Shown here: positions 1 to 8,681 of the stretch, piece by piece | How positions within the stretch are numbered: position 1 is the first letter of the stretch | Layout: each line of letters begins with the position of its first letter | Source of the DNA: Streptomyces sp. NBC_00239 | GTDB lineage: Bacteria; Actinomycetota; Actinomycetes; Streptomycetales; Streptomycetaceae | Assembly: GCF_036194065.1 (NCBI RefSeq) | Contig: NZ_CP108095.1 | Coordinates: 8,447,477 to 8,511,476 of the forward strand | Length of the DNA: 64,000 nt | Direction of reading: 5' to 3' | Notes under the pieces: model-generated | Databases searched by the model: none | Told to the model about the DNA's origin: nothing | Seen by the model: only the letters and a program-made list of their open reading frames with translations | Position numbers and translations under genes: made by a program

Positions 1-299
1 TCTGCCCAGCCGATGACGACGTGCAGAGCCAGCGAGCCGAGCAGCCCCACCAGCATGAAGGCGATGACCACACGCCGCCTCCAGCCCTTTTCGTCGGGCC
101 AGACGCTGCTGTCGCCGCCGCGCCAGTAGACGCGCGAGCGGTCGTCGAGGTCCATGTCGTCGGGGTAGCCGAGGCGGCCGAGTACCCTCCGCAACTCCCG
201 GAGGGACCAGGCGCTGCCCACGGTCTTGCCGAGGATGGTGATCCGGCGCAGACCGCGCCGGTCAGGTGGCTCGACGACCACCCATGGTCGTATGCCCAT
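1..299 (-). CDS. Partial membrane protein, C-terminus beyond left edge
   Basis: The reading frame begins at an ATG at 299 and runs off the left edge with 99 codons visible. It reads MGIRPWVVVEPPDRRG at the start, has a soluble N-terminal part of about 72 residues with a WRGGDSSVWPDE segment, a basic KGWRRR stretch, and then a hydrophobic helix (VVIAFMLVGLLGSLALHVVI) at about residues 76-95. This suggests a small membrane protein with a cytoplasmic N-terminal domain. The compositional bias is that of a real gene. I do not recognise a named domain; the sequence resembles uncharacterised Streptomyces membrane proteins. The 3' end is missing. Confidence 0.7.
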   Translation of the reverse strand, partial: MGIRPWVVVEPPDRRGLRRITILGKTVGSAWSLRELRRVLGRLGYPDDMDLDDRSRVYWRGGDSSVWPDEKGWRRRVVIAFMLVGLLGSLALHVVIGWA

Positions 300-324
300 G
301 GGGCCAGGCTCGCCGTCCCGCCAG

Positions 325-500
325 TCATGTGCACAGCGAGCTGCTGCGTTCGAATGAATCAGCGGTTCGGACGAAGGTGCCCCAAGCCGTGGGCGAGACC
401 GCGAAGGAGGGGCGGGTGGTGCCCTTGGAGTCGCGGACTTGGACGGTGTGGGGGCAGGTGGCGACCTCGACGCAATCTTCGTGCTGTGGTGCCCCGACCA
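325..500 (-). pseudogene. DUF397 domain remnant
   Basis: The minus frame ending at 325 contains EDCVEVATCPHTVQVRDSKG followed by a TRPSFAVSPTAWGTFV segment, which is the characteristic second half of the DUF397 domain (CVEVA, VRDSK and AW.AF signatures). The usual N-terminal W.KSSYS part is not recognisable in the same frame, and no start codon with a ribosome site precedes it. DUF397 proteins are small and usually sit beside XRE regulators; no such partner is present. I read it as a decayed fragment. From 500 to 749 I see no convincing gene. Confidence 0.5.
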
Positions 501-749
501 CACCACATGCCCCTACGGCAGGTGCAACAACACCACCTCTCGCTGAGGAGCCCCGCGCAGATCCGCCCGGTGTCGGCGGGCGCGGATGTTGCGGCGGATG
601 TGGCGCTCGCGGGTCGGCCTGCGCTGCCGTCGATCGCCTGGGCAGCGGCCAGCGGGAGTCGGACGCGGGTGTACATCGGGCGCTCCTCTGTCGCGACCGG
701 CTACTGGACGGTAATCTGTGTGGCCGTCTGCGTGCCAGGGGGGAATCGC

Positions 750-1610
750 ATGGACAGTGCCGCGAAATTCGATGCCGTCGGTGAGCACGAGAAGACCCGT
801 GCAGCGCTGGCCGCCGCGACGGAACGCTTGGTGCGACTCCTGCGCGACGTGCGCGACTTGGACGCGGCGTCCGGAATTCCGGTGTGGTCGGTGGGCGATG
901 TCGGCTCGCACCTCGCGGCCGTGTTTCTCGCGTACTGCTCCGCCGCCACTGGCGACGGGGCCATGGACTGGGACAACATCCTGCCACCGGGTGACGGAAC
1001 GCTCGCAGAGCGGATCACGGCCGTGAACGCCACGTCCATCCGTCTCGTCGCCGGCGCGGACCGCGCCCGACTGGGCGATTTCGTCACCGAGCGGGGCGAG
1101 ACATTCCTGCGGGCCACCGCCGGCCTCGCCCCGGACACCCCCGTCGACGTGCCTTGGTTCGGGAAGGATACGACGTTCACGCTGGCCACGCTGACCGGAC
1201 TGATGCTCAGTGAGAGCCTCGTGCACGGACTGGACATCGCGCGCGGGGCCGACCTTCCTTGGCCCATCGCCCCGGACGAGGCGCGCCTGGTGATCGGGCA
1301 GACGATGCCGACGCTCATGCCGCTGGCCCTGGATGCGGCGCGGGCGCGGGGTGCCAGCCTCGCATTCGACCTCTCCATCAAAGGCGGTCCGCGGCTTGCG
1401 GTCGTCGTGGCCGACCAGAGGATGACGGTGACCCGCGACGCCCCGCCTCGCCGCTACGACTGCCGGATCACCGCGACACCGGCCGCGTTCCTACTGGTCT
1501 CCTACGGGCGTATTCCGCCCTGGAAGGCGATCGCGCGCGGTCGGATGCGGGCCGGTGGTCGCAAGCCCTGGCTCGCCGCCCGGTTCGGACAGCTCACCGC
1601 CACTCCATGA
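750..1610 (+). CDS. Maleylpyruvate isomerase family mycothiol-dependent enzyme
   Basis: This 286-residue protein starts at ATG 750, preceded by a purine-rich GGGGGGAA site; the open frame continues upstream to 21 but that part lacks gene-like composition. The N-terminal half (about residues 10-150) looks like the DinB/MDMPI_N four-helix bundle of mycothiol-dependent enzymes (VWSVGDVGSHLAAVF and the later LSESLVHGLDIARG helix with its metal-type His). The C-terminal half (AFDLSIKGGPRLAVVV through AAFLLVSYGRIPPW) resembles the SCP2-like domain often fused to it. Members use mycothiol as cofactor for isomerisation or transfer reactions in the cytosol. The substrate cannot be told from the sequence. 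It stands alone. Confidence 0.7.
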   Translation: MDSAAKFDAVGEHEKTRAALAAATERLVRLLRDVRDLDAASGIPVWSVGDVGSHLAAVFLAYCSAATGDGAMDWDNILPPGDGTLAERITAVNATSIRLVAGADRARLGDFVTERGETFLRATAGLAPDTPVDVPWFGKDTTFTLATLTGLMLSESLVHGLDIARGADLPWPIAPDEARLVIGQTMPTLMPLALDAARARGASLAFDLSIKGGPRLAVVVADQRMTVTRDAPPRRYDCRITATPAAFLLVSYGRIPPWKAIARGRMRAGGRKPWLAARFGQLTATP

Positions 1611-1893
1611 CCAGCGGACCGTGCTGCGCCGGCCGGCGCGCCCGCCTGCCGACCGGGGCCGGGCGCTCGGGCGAGTGCGGGAGGCCGTCCGGCGGGCGTC
1701 GTTTCCAGGCAGTGGGGATACGTAGGGGCGGAGGCCATGTCCGGTGTGGTGCTCAGCCGCCCCGGCTGAGCACCGGATCACCTTGGCCCAGGCCGAGGAC
1801 CGCTCCACGTACATGCCTTCACCTGGGGCCTCGACAAGGACCGCGCCGCAACGGCAACGGCCACCGCGGCTGCCGGCCGAAGTCGGCACTCGT

Positions 1894-1949
1894 TGACGCC
1901 TGACGCCTGACGCCTGACGCCTGACGCCTGACGCCTGACGCCTGACGCC
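1894..1949. repeat. 7-bp tandem repeat (TGACGCC) x8
   Basis: Eight perfect uninterrupted copies of TGACGCC lie in the 499-bp gap between the isomerase-like gene and the EF-hand gene. The unit is not a multiple of three and no supported ORF crosses it. The rest of 1611-2109 shows only short degenerate coding-like scraps, no gene I can support and no clear terminator. Confidence 0.9.
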
Positions 1950-2109
1950 GGCAGCGCCGCTTCGCCACCGTCGGGAGGCGCCCGGCCGGCCCACCCCGGC
2001 CGGAGCGTACGGCAGGCCCAGCGCTCGGCCGCTGGTGTGATGTTGATGGTGTGGCAAGGTTGTGGGCCATGTGGGCCTTCGAGGCCTGTGAACGCGAGAG
2101 GGGTATGTC

Positions 2110-2313
2110 ATGAACGAGGCCGAGCTCAGGGCGCTGTTCGACGAGATCGACACGGACGGTGACGGGCGGATCAGCATCGTCGAACTGGCGGAGGGGTTCA
2201 AGGCCGAGGGCGCCCAAGGGCACCTCGCCGAGGAGGTCAAGAAGGCCATGGCGGCCGACGCGAACCGCGACGGGGTCCTCGACTTCGAAGAGTTCCGCAC
2301 CCTGCTGAAGTAG
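2110..2313 (+). CDS. Small EF-hand calcium-binding protein
   Basis: This 67-residue protein is essentially two EF-hands. The first loop is DTDGDGRISIVE (residues 14-25) and the second DANRDGVLDFEE (residues 50-61). Both have acidic or oxygen ligands at positions 1, 3 and 5, glycine at 6 and Glu at 12, so both should bind calcium. The start at 2110 follows a GAGAGGGG site. Length and layout match the small calmodulin-like calcium-binding proteins of Streptomyces. They act as cytosolic calcium buffers or sensors; no target is visible nearby. Confidence 0.9.
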   Translation: MNEAELRALFDEIDTDGDGRISIVELAEGFKAEGAQGHLAEEVKKAMAADANRDGVLDFEEFRTLLK

Positions 2314-2510
2314 CGGCAGGCCTGACAGGCCTGCGCATGCCTCCTGGGCAAGCTTGGGGAGTCTGGGCAAGCCACCCGCGGGGAACGGGCTTGCCCGTCC
2401 CTGCCACGGGCATTGGAGCGTGGGGCCGGAACGTCCGGCTCCGCGCCCGGGCCACAGGTTCGGGTCGTCGTGTCCATGCCGAAGACGCGCCCGGGAAGGT
2501 CGCCTTGCAC

Positions 2511-2662
2511 CTGGTCGTCGTGCTCACAGGAGACAAGTTCCCAGTGCGACGCCGCGATCGACGTCATCCGCCCTACGTCGAAACTGCGACTGCGCCGTAC
2601 CCGCTCGATGTACGGCAACTCCGACGGCCGACTGTCGATCTCCAGAACGAACCGGATCGTCC
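2511..2662 (-). pseudogene. AraC-family regulator N-terminal remnant
   Basis: On the minus strand the frame reads TIRFVLEIDSRPSELPYIER followed by a VRRSRS, GRMTSIAASHWELV stretch. I recognise this as the N-terminal sensor start of a group of Streptomyces AraC-type regulators (the MTSIA..HWELV motif). Homology stops after about 50 codons, there is no in-frame start codon at the expected place, and no DNA-binding part follows. A GCCGCCTGA repeat (three copies around 2671-2705) lies immediately upstream. This is a truncated remnant. Confidence 0.45.
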
Positions 2663-2740
2663 CCCGTTCACAGCCGCCTGAGCCGCCTGAGCCGCCTGAG
2701 CCGCCAGTGTGCCACGCCGCGGGGACGGCCAAACACGGTC

Positions 2741-2872
2741 GGTCTCGAACACACCTCGGCCTCGGTGGACGGGCAGCCCCGCACCTACACCCTGCGGGTC
2801 ACGCAGGTGTACCGACGCGAAGCCGGCGTGTGGCAGGTGGCCCACCGCCACGCGGACACCGTCACCGAGTAG
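2741..2872 (+). pseudogene. SnoaL/DUF4440-like C-terminal remnant
   Basis: The plus frame ending at the TAG at 2872 reads GLEHTSASVDGQPRTYTLRV and then TQVYRREAGVWQVAHRHADT. This is the last beta-strand pair of an NTF2-like fold (the RVTQVYRR..G.W.VAHRH pattern of SnoaL or DUF4440 proteins). The upstream two thirds of the domain are missing, so it is a decayed fragment. Between it and the neighbouring AraC remnant nothing else is supported. Confidence 0.45.
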
Positions 2873-3062
2873 ACGCCGGCGCGCAGGCCGACGTACGCGC
2901 ACACCGCACACCGTCGCGACGCGGCACGCCCAGGCGGGGGCACCGTGCGGCCTGGGCGTGCCACCGGACGCACCGCTCGATCTTCCTGCCGGGGCGGTAC
3001 AACCATCCGAGTCGGTCGCGGGTCTGAGGTGTGTTCAGCTTCACTTCATGCACGGGGGACAC

Positions 3063-5618
3063 ATGCGACACCCAGTCTTCGCCCACACCCGGCCCCATGC
3101 CCGCAGCCGCCGGGCCCTGGCCGCCGCGACCGCGCTGGCGGCCGTCACCGGGGCCGCGGTGCCACTGCTGGGCGTTGCCCAGGCCGTGGCGGCCGAGGCG
3201 CCGCTGCCCGCCTTCTCCTCGGCGCAGGCCGTCTTCTCCGACACCAGTGCACAGAGCCAGGTCATCGACACGGTCATCGCCGCGGACGGCAGCACCGTCG
3301 CCCTGGTCGAGACCGACCCGTACGGGCGCCTCGACCATGCCAGCACCCTGTACGTCCTGACGCGGCCGGCGGGTTCGGAGGCCTGGGGCAAGCCGGTCAA
3401 GCTGGCCGGTCCCCTGGACTCCTGGCAGCTCGGCGCCGTCCCCCTGACCGTCACCGGCGACAAGGTCGTGGCCGTCTGGGGCGAGTACCCGGACGCCGGC
3501 CCCGCCGGTATCGGCCCCGGGCGCCTGGTCTCCGCGGTGCTCACGGCGGGCACCTGGTCCGCTCCCGCTCCGTTCCTCGAGACGACCGCGGGCATCCGCC
3601 CGGGCGGCCCTCGGCTCGCGGCCGGTCCGCAGGGCACCGTCGTGGCGGCGTGGAGGGCCAGGACCGCCGGGACCACCGTCGAGGGCGGCATCCAGACCGC
3701 GATCCTGGGCACCGACGGCCGCTGGTCCGAGCCCTCCTTCATCGTCTCCGACGCAGAGGGCGCGCAGGAGCTGTCCGGGCACGACTTGACGGTCGACGGC
3801 CAGGGCAACGCCACGGTCGTCTACGCGCAGGAGAACGCCCTGCTGTTCACCTCCCGCACCGCGGGCAGCCAGGACTGGAGCACTCCCGCCGCCCTGGACA
3901 CGGGTGCCCTGGGGCCCGACGAGTACGGCCCCTACGCCCCGCAGATCAGCGCCGCCGCGAACGGTGCCCTGACCGTCATCTGGGAGTCGAAGCTCGTCGA
4001 CCCCAAGCTCGCCCGCACCTCCGTCCACGCTGCGACCCGCGCTGCGGGCGCGGCCGCCTGGTCGGCCCCCGCCAGGCTGGCCGGACCCGGCGGCGTGGGC
4101 AGGGTGTACAAGCCGGTGGTCCAGCCGGACGGGGACGTCACGGTCATCTGGAACCGCGGCATGGCCGAGCGCGAGGCCGACACGGGCCGCTGGAGCGCGC
4201 CCCGGGACGTCTTCCCGAACGGCCAGCCCCTCGACGTGGCTCTGGGACCGGACGGTACCGCGCGCGTCATGGGCCGCGTCTGGAAGGACCAGAAGACCTA
4301 CCTGGCCGAGAGGGCGCGCCCCGCCGGGGGCACCTGGTCGGCCCCGACCAAGCTCGTCGGCTCCGGGATGGCGGGCAGCGGCGAGATCGCAGCCGGGCCC
4401 AAGGGCGAGGGCGCCGCCGTCTGGACCGGCCCGGACGGCAACTACAGCTTCTTCGCCGCGCGGACCCTCACCCCGCTGCCCGCGCCCAAGGTGCTGTCCG
4501 CGAGCATCCCGACCACCGGCAAGGTGCCGCGGAACGGGTTGACGTACGCGTGGGCGCCGCGCTGGGTCATGGACCGGTTCACGTCCTCCTGGACGGTGAC
4601 CGTCACCGACCCGAAGACCGGCAAGACCGTGTGGACCCAGGAGCCGTACTACCCGCAGGAGACCGATGTCATCAAGGTCACCTGGAGCGGCCGGCTCTCC
4701 AACGGCTCCCTCGCGCCGAGCGGCCCGCTCAACTGGACCCTGAAGGCCACCACGCCCGGCCACACCACCCCGCTGACCCTCGGCTCGGGCACGTTCACCC
4801 TCTCCGACGGCGGGCGCGTGGTCCGGGACTTCGGCTCCCGCGCCGGGGCGCCCGACAACACCGGCGACGTGTTCTCCGTGACGTCCACCGGCGGCATCCG
4901 CATCGCCTACGGCAACGCCGCCACGGGCAACTTCAGCGGCTCCACCACCGGCACCGGCTGGCCCGCGGGCACCCTGCCCACCCCGATGGGCGACATGGAC
5001 GGCGACCGCTGCAACGACGTCCTCGTCCGCATGCCCACCGGCGAGATGCGCCGCTACACCCCGGGCTGCAAGGCCGCCGCGCTGACGCCCGCCACCGCGC
5101 ACAAGGTGCTCGGCAAGGGCTGGAACGCCTACGACGTCATCACCTCGCCCGGCGACCTCAACAGGGACGGGACGCCTGACCTGATCGCCCGCGACGCGGC
5201 GACCGGCACGCTCTACCGGTACAACACCATCGCCCCCGGAACGGCCACCTACGGCCTGCTCTCCGGCCGGGTGTCCCTCGGTACCGGCTTCAAGGGCTAC
5301 AAGAAGATCGTCGGAATCGGCGACGCCAACGGCGACGGCAACGGCGACCTGCTCCTGCAGGACGCCTCCAACGAGCTGTGGCGCATGGACGGCACCGGCA
5401 AGGGCACCTTCGCGCCGCGCGTGCTGGTCGCCAAGGACTGGGGCGCCTCGTACAACACGGTCGTCGGCGTCGGCGACCTCAACGGGGACCACCGCGTCGA
5501 CCTGCTGGCCCGCGACACGGCGGGCGCGGTCCACCGGCTGAACGGCACCGGCAAGGGCACGTTCGGCACCCCGGCCAGGCTCGGCACCGGCTGGCAGGTC
5601 TACAAGTCCCTCCGCTAG
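3063..5618 (+). CDS. Secreted FG-GAP/VCBS-repeat protein
   Basis: This 851-residue exported protein starts at ATG 3063, six bases after GGGGGAC; an in-frame ATG at 3048 lacks a good site. Residues 1-45 are a signal peptide (basic RSRRALAAATALAAV, cleavage near AVAAEA). Residues about 50-480 are repeated WS.P and ADG..V.W strands, as in sialidase-like beta-propellers. A linker with an Ig-like segment follows (about 490-590). The last 210 residues carry four FG-GAP/VCBS repeats with calcium-type loops such as DMDGDRCND, DLNRDGTPD, DANGDGNGD and DLNGDHRVD. Members are secreted structural or adhesive proteins. No catalytic motif is visible. Confidence 0.88.
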   Translation: MRHPVFAHTRPHARSRRALAAATALAAVTGAAVPLLGVAQAVAAEAPLPAFSSAQAVFSDTSAQSQVIDTVIAADGSTVALVETDPYGRLDHASTLYVLTRPAGSEAWGKPVKLAGPLDSWQLGAVPLTVTGDKVVAVWGEYPDAGPAGIGPGRLVSAVLTAGTWSAPAPFLETTAGIRPGGPRLAAGPQGTVVAAWRARTAGTTVEGGIQTAILGTDGRWSEPSFIVSDAEGAQELSGHDLTVDGQGNATVVYAQENALLFTSRTAGSQDWSTPAALDTGALGPDEYGPYAPQISAAANGALTVIWESKLVDPKLARTSVHAATRAAGAAAWSAPARLAGPGGVGRVYKPVVQPDGDVTVIWNRGMAEREADTGRWSAPRDVFPNGQPLDVALGPDGTARVMGRVWKDQKTYLAERARPAGGTWSAPTKLVGSGMAGSGEIAAGPKGEGAAVWTGPDGNYSFFAARTLTPLPAPKVLSASIPTTGKVPRNGLTYAWAPRWVMDRFTSSWTVTVTDPKTGKTVWTQEPYYPQETDVIKVTWSGRLSNGSLAPSGPLNWTLKATTPGHTTPLTLGSGTFTLSDGGRVVRDFGSRAGAPDNTGDVFSVTSTGGIRIAYGNAATGNFSGSTTGTGWPAGTLPTPMGDMDGDRCNDVLVRMPTGEMRRYTPGCKAAALTPATAHKVLGKGWNAYDVITSPGDLNRDGTPDLIARDAATGTLYRYNTIAPGTATYGLLSGRVSLGTGFKGYKKIVGIGDANGDGNGDLLLQDASNELWRMDGTGKGTFAPRVLVAKDWGASYNTVVGVGDLNGDHRVDLLARDTAGAVHRLNGTGKGTFGTPARLGTGWQVYKSLR

Positions 5619-5647
5619 AAGCGACGGGGCGGGGGCCGCAGGAGTGC

Positions 5648-5684
5648 GCTCCGCCCTGCCGGGTGGGATCCGGCAGGGCGGAGC
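5648..5684 (+). terminator. Strong hairpin terminator after FG-GAP gene
   Basis: A perfect 15-bp stem (GCTCCGCCCTGCCGG and its complement) with a 7-base loop begins 30 bases after the stop codon of the FG-GAP gene. There is no U-tract, which is normal for high-GC actinobacterial terminators. Confidence 0.8.
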
Positions 5685-5864
5685 CGCGGGGGAGGGACCG
5701 TCGTCGGCGGCAAGGTCCTCCCCATCCCGACGGCAGGACGACGCTGCGGCCATGTGCCGGCGCACAGCCCGCCACCCGCTCCGTTGTCCCCCGGGCACAC
5801 ACCGGCTCCGCCAACACCCCGCTAGTGGGGCTTGGTCAGGTTGCCTCGCCGGTGGCGTGTCTGT

Positions 5865-6273
5865 GTGACCGGTGATGTCGTTGACCGGGCATGTTGGCTG
5901 GTGAGTTGGCTGCGGTCCGGTGTGATCTGGAGGATTTCGCGGCGGAGGTGTTCGAGCCGTTCGGGCGGGCGGATCAGCGTCGGTGTGGGTCGGTCTACCT
6001 GCGGGGCCTGCTGATGGACGGCGGTCGCGAGTCGGTCGAGCCGATGGCCGCCCGGCTGGGCGAGGACGGCAACCGGCAGGCCCCGGCCCACTTCATCACC
6101 ACCAGTCCGTGGGATCCGGCACATGTCCGGGCCAGGCTGGCCTGGAGGATGCAGCCGGTGATCAACCCGGCCGTGCTGATCATCGACGACACAGGGTTCC
6201 TCAAGGACGGGGAGGCCTCGGCATGAGTGACACGGCAGTACACCGGGACCGCGGGCAAGGTCACCAACTGCCG
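5865..6273 (+). pseudogene. IS701-family transposase N-terminal remnant
   Basis: The protein traces read VTGDVVDRA, then after a one-base shift MLAGELAAVRCDLEDFAAEV, an FEPFGRADQR segment, YLRGLLMDGGRESVEPMAAR, and AVLIIDDTGFLKDG, the first catalytic Asp region of IS701 transposases. Two lesions are visible: the shift near 5890, and a TGA at 6224-6226 where the family normally has Cys (EASA*VTRQYTGTAGKVTNC). Similarity ends near 6273, so more than half of the transposase is gone. From 6274 to 6667 I see no gene. Confidence 0.75.
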
Positions 6274-6667
6274 TGGCTATCGATGACTCATGGGACCAAC
6301 TGGAGGAAACGACAACTCCATGGTGAGCGGGTGTACCGCAGGGCGGCTTGCACGCCGGGAGCCGTATCCCTTCCTTGCCCTCGCACTTGTCGCGGTCGGC
6401 ATCCTCGCCGGATCCGGCGGTCGGCTTGGCTCGTCCGACAGGGCGCAGTCTCGACGACCGTGGTCGCGGTGAACAAGGCGGGACTCGTCGACTGATCAGC
6501 GTCCCGGCCGGAAGTCGGCCGCGGGGCCCGGCAGGGGGCGTAAAAACCGGCTCTGGCCCGCAGGTCAGGCTCGATGAGGTGGGCCCGCGCAACGAGGGCC
6601 CGAATTTTGGCAGATCCTCGTTAAGGCCATTGCCGTGCTCCGCCGGGCTGCGACGGGGGCGCCCGGA

Positions 6668-7106
6668 CTACGTCTCGGCCGGCGCGGTGCTGGCGGCGAG
6701 GCGATTCAAGCCGAGAGCAAGCCGCGCATCCCCGGTGGCTATCATCCGGGGCTGAGGAGATCCATGACCGGCCAGGCGCTCTTCGAGCGCGGAGAAGATC
6801 GTCTGGACGTCAAGGACTTCGGGTCCGTCTTTGACCCCCCGCTCGAGGATGTCGATCATTGCGGCTGTGAAGTCGGGATATTTGTTGCCTGGGCGCGCGA
6901 CGGCTGCGCGGGTCGGGGATGACGAGGCCAGCACATAGGTGCCGGTCGCCGCGGCGAGTTCCGCCACGTTCCCATGGCGAATGCCCGACCTGCGAAGCAG
7001 CAGTTGAGGATCACAGCCTTGCGTCTGGCACGGCTCCTGGCCAGCAGCTCGCGTACCTCGTCATAGGGGATCGCCGTGAAGGTGTCGTGGATGGGGAGCG
7101 GGTGTC
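6668..7106 (-). pseudogene. Caspase-like (peptidase C14) remnant, frameshifted
   Basis: Reading right to left, one frame gives DTFTAIPYDEVRELLARSRA and then KAVILNCCFAGRAFA, matching the catalytic-Cys strand of bacterial caspase domains (V.ILDCCFSGRA). A one-base shift near 6968 leads to ELAAATGTYVLASSSPTRAA and the C-terminal part of the domain, ending at 6668. The catalytic His half is missing because the sequence begins right after a stop at about 7106. The downstream open part (6668-6967, GTG start) could be misread as a 99-residue gene. Intact relatives are peptidase effectors in signalling or defence proteins. Confidence 0.65.
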
Positions 7107-7866
7107 ACGGGCTGTGGTCGCGCCCGTCCCGTGGGGCGAAGGCTGTGAGGGCGTCGGCGTCAGTCGCGCGAGCGTGCAGGAAGTAGTCGGCCCATTCGGC
7201 GATCTCCGGGTAGGACGAGTCCTGGCTGAGCTGGGCGGCTGCGGCTTGGAGGTCGAAGTGCGTGGTGCGGAGTTCGACGCCCGGGCCCAGGAGGGCCCAG
7301 TGCGCTCCGGTTCGTCCGTAGGGCATGCCGATGCTGCCGGGGTTGATCACGAGTCGGCCGTGGGCGAGGCGGACGAACGGCATGTGGGTGTGGCCGCAGA
7401 CCACGGTGTGAATGCCGGCATCGAGTCCGTCAAAGACTTCCTCCCAGCGGTCGAGGCGGGAGTCGACCAGGACGACCTCCTCGTCGTCGCGAGGGGTGGC
7501 GTGGCAGAACAGCACCTTTCCCAGGCCGTTCACGGACAGGGAGAGTGATCGTGGAAGCGAGCTGAGAAGGTCGAGATGGTCCTCGCGGAGCTGTTCGGCT
7601 GCCCAGGGGGCGATCGGATCGGGGATCGTTTCGCGTTGCCCCCGGCGGTATTCGAGGAGTTCGCGGTCGGCGTTGCCGCTGATCCAGACGACGCGGTCGC
7701 CAAGGCTGGTCAGCAGGTCGAGGACCTGGGCCGGTTGCGGGCCGGCGGTGATGTCGCCGGTCAGCACGATGTGATCGGCAGTGCTGACGTCTGGTTCGGC
7801 GAGTACTGCCTCCAGGGCCGGCAGGACTCCGTGAATGTCGGACAGAACGGCTACTTGGTTCAGCAT
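7105..7866 (-). CDS. Metallophosphoesterase (calcineurin-like)
   Basis: This 253-residue cytosolic protein has the ordered metal-binding motifs of the YfcE/MJ0936-type phosphoesterases: SDIHG (D-x-H) near residue 10, GDITAGP (GD) near residue 37, GNADRE (GNxD/E), CHATP, and VCGHTHMPF (GHTH) near residue 158. A NPGS loop (LVINPGSIGMPYG) follows, as in the family. It should hydrolyse phosphomonoesters or phosphodiesters with a two-metal centre. I chose ATG 7866 (MLNQVAVLSDIHG), although the frame is open to 7893. It lies just after the integrase-like fragment on the same strand. Confidence 0.88.
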   Translation of the reverse strand: MLNQVAVLSDIHGVLPALEAVLAEPDVSTADHIVLTGDITAGPQPAQVLDLLTSLGDRVVWISGNADRELLEYRRGQRETIPDPIAPWAAEQLREDHLDLLSSLPRSLSLSVNGLGKVLFCHATPRDDEEVVLVDSRLDRWEEVFDGLDAGIHTVVCGHTHMPFVRLAHGRLVINPGSIGMPYGRTGAHWALLGPGVELRTTHFDLQAAAAQLSQDSSYPEIAEWADYFLHARATDADALTAFAPRDGRDHSP

Positions 7867-7868
7867 GG

Positions 7869-8471
7869 TCACCACTGTGGGGGCGAAGGCCACCGAGTGG
7901 TGTGATCTTTCGCTGGCCGCGTAGTTCGAGGGGGCCGTTCAGCGTGTGTGGTCGCCGGGTGCGTAGTTCTTCCAGGGGCTCCGGCCTCAGTGGCGATGCG
8001 GGTGGTGCTTTTGTCGTGGTAGCCCAGTGCCTGGGCGATGACGGGCGCCGGGGCCTGGAGGACGAGCTGGCGGATGGCCGAGGTGCGGCCCTTCTCGGCC
8101 GGGACGCCGAGTTTGCGGAGCGCGTCGCGCAAAGTGCCGGGGTTCATCGGCTGGCTCGGGCGGCGGCCGGGGACGAGCCGGGGTGAATCCTGGTTGATGG
8201 CTGGGGTTTTGCCGGGCAGGGCCTGGAGGTAGTCGAGCAGGAGGGCGGCCACCGGCTCGGGGACTGGGGTGGGCGGATCGCCGAGTCGGAGTACGACATG
8301 CTGGCCGTCGTGGACAACATCATCGGTGACCATGCGGACGATCCGGCTGACGGGCTGGGCGAACAGCAGGACCAGACAGGCGGCGAGCCGGACTCTCGGC
8401 GAGCTGCTGTCGTCGGTGAGGACCCGTTGCAGGGCCGTGATGCGCTGCCGTTGCCGTTGGCGGGATTTCAT
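7869..8471 (-). CDS. Integrase/recombinase-like C-terminal fragment
   Basis: This 200-residue frame contains ALQRVLTDDSSSPRVRLAAC and then LVLLFAQPVSRIVRM, PGRRPSQPMNPGTLRDAL, ALGYHDKSTTRIATEAG. It matches the C-terminal part of a common group of Streptomyces proteins annotated as XerD-like or site-specific recombinase-like. Those are usually over 400 residues with a zinc-cysteine N-terminal region, which is absent here. The tail after TEAGAPGR is low-complexity and probably out of the original frame. I could not identify the tyrosine-recombinase RHRY catalytic set, so activity is doubtful. It is probably a residual piece of an integrated element. Confidence 0.5.
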   Translation of the reverse strand: MKSRQRQRQRITALQRVLTDDSSSPRVRLAACLVLLFAQPVSRIVRMVTDDVVHDGQHVVLRLGDPPTPVPEPVAALLLDYLQALPGKTPAINQDSPRLVPGRRPSQPMNPGTLRDALRKLGVPAEKGRTSAIRQLVLQAPAPVIAQALGYHDKSTTRIATEAGAPGRTTHPATTHAERPPRTTRPAKDHTTRWPSPPQW

Positions 8472-8681
8472 TCCGGTGGGGGGAGACGGGTCGGCTGCCC
8501 TGCGGATCGGACCCGCCGGTTTCGTGGTGCTAGGCGCGTAAATGCACGAACACCTCTACGCTTTAAGGGAGTTCGGGTTAAGCGTCCTTGGCGCCCTTGA
8601 TGGATGCCGGGGATGCGGGCCACCGAGTCGTCGTTCGTCATGGGGCACCGGGGGGTGCCTGCGACCTGTGGGGGGATTTCT

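Noticed and set aside
750..1610. Extending the isomerase-like gene to the ATG at 21
   Set aside because: The first 243 codons of that frame lack gene-like composition and overlap a membrane-protein gene and a DUF397 remnant on the opposite strand; ATG 750 has a ribosome site.
1894..1949. Possible CRISPR array
   Set aside because: The 7-bp units are contiguous with no spacers, so this is a simple tandem repeat. No CRISPR array or cas gene was seen in the window.
2862..5798. 978-codon open frame antisense to the FG-GAP gene
   Set aside because: It is a shadow of the biased third codon positions of the plus-strand gene; its Gly/Val/Arg-rich product has no domain and no start site.
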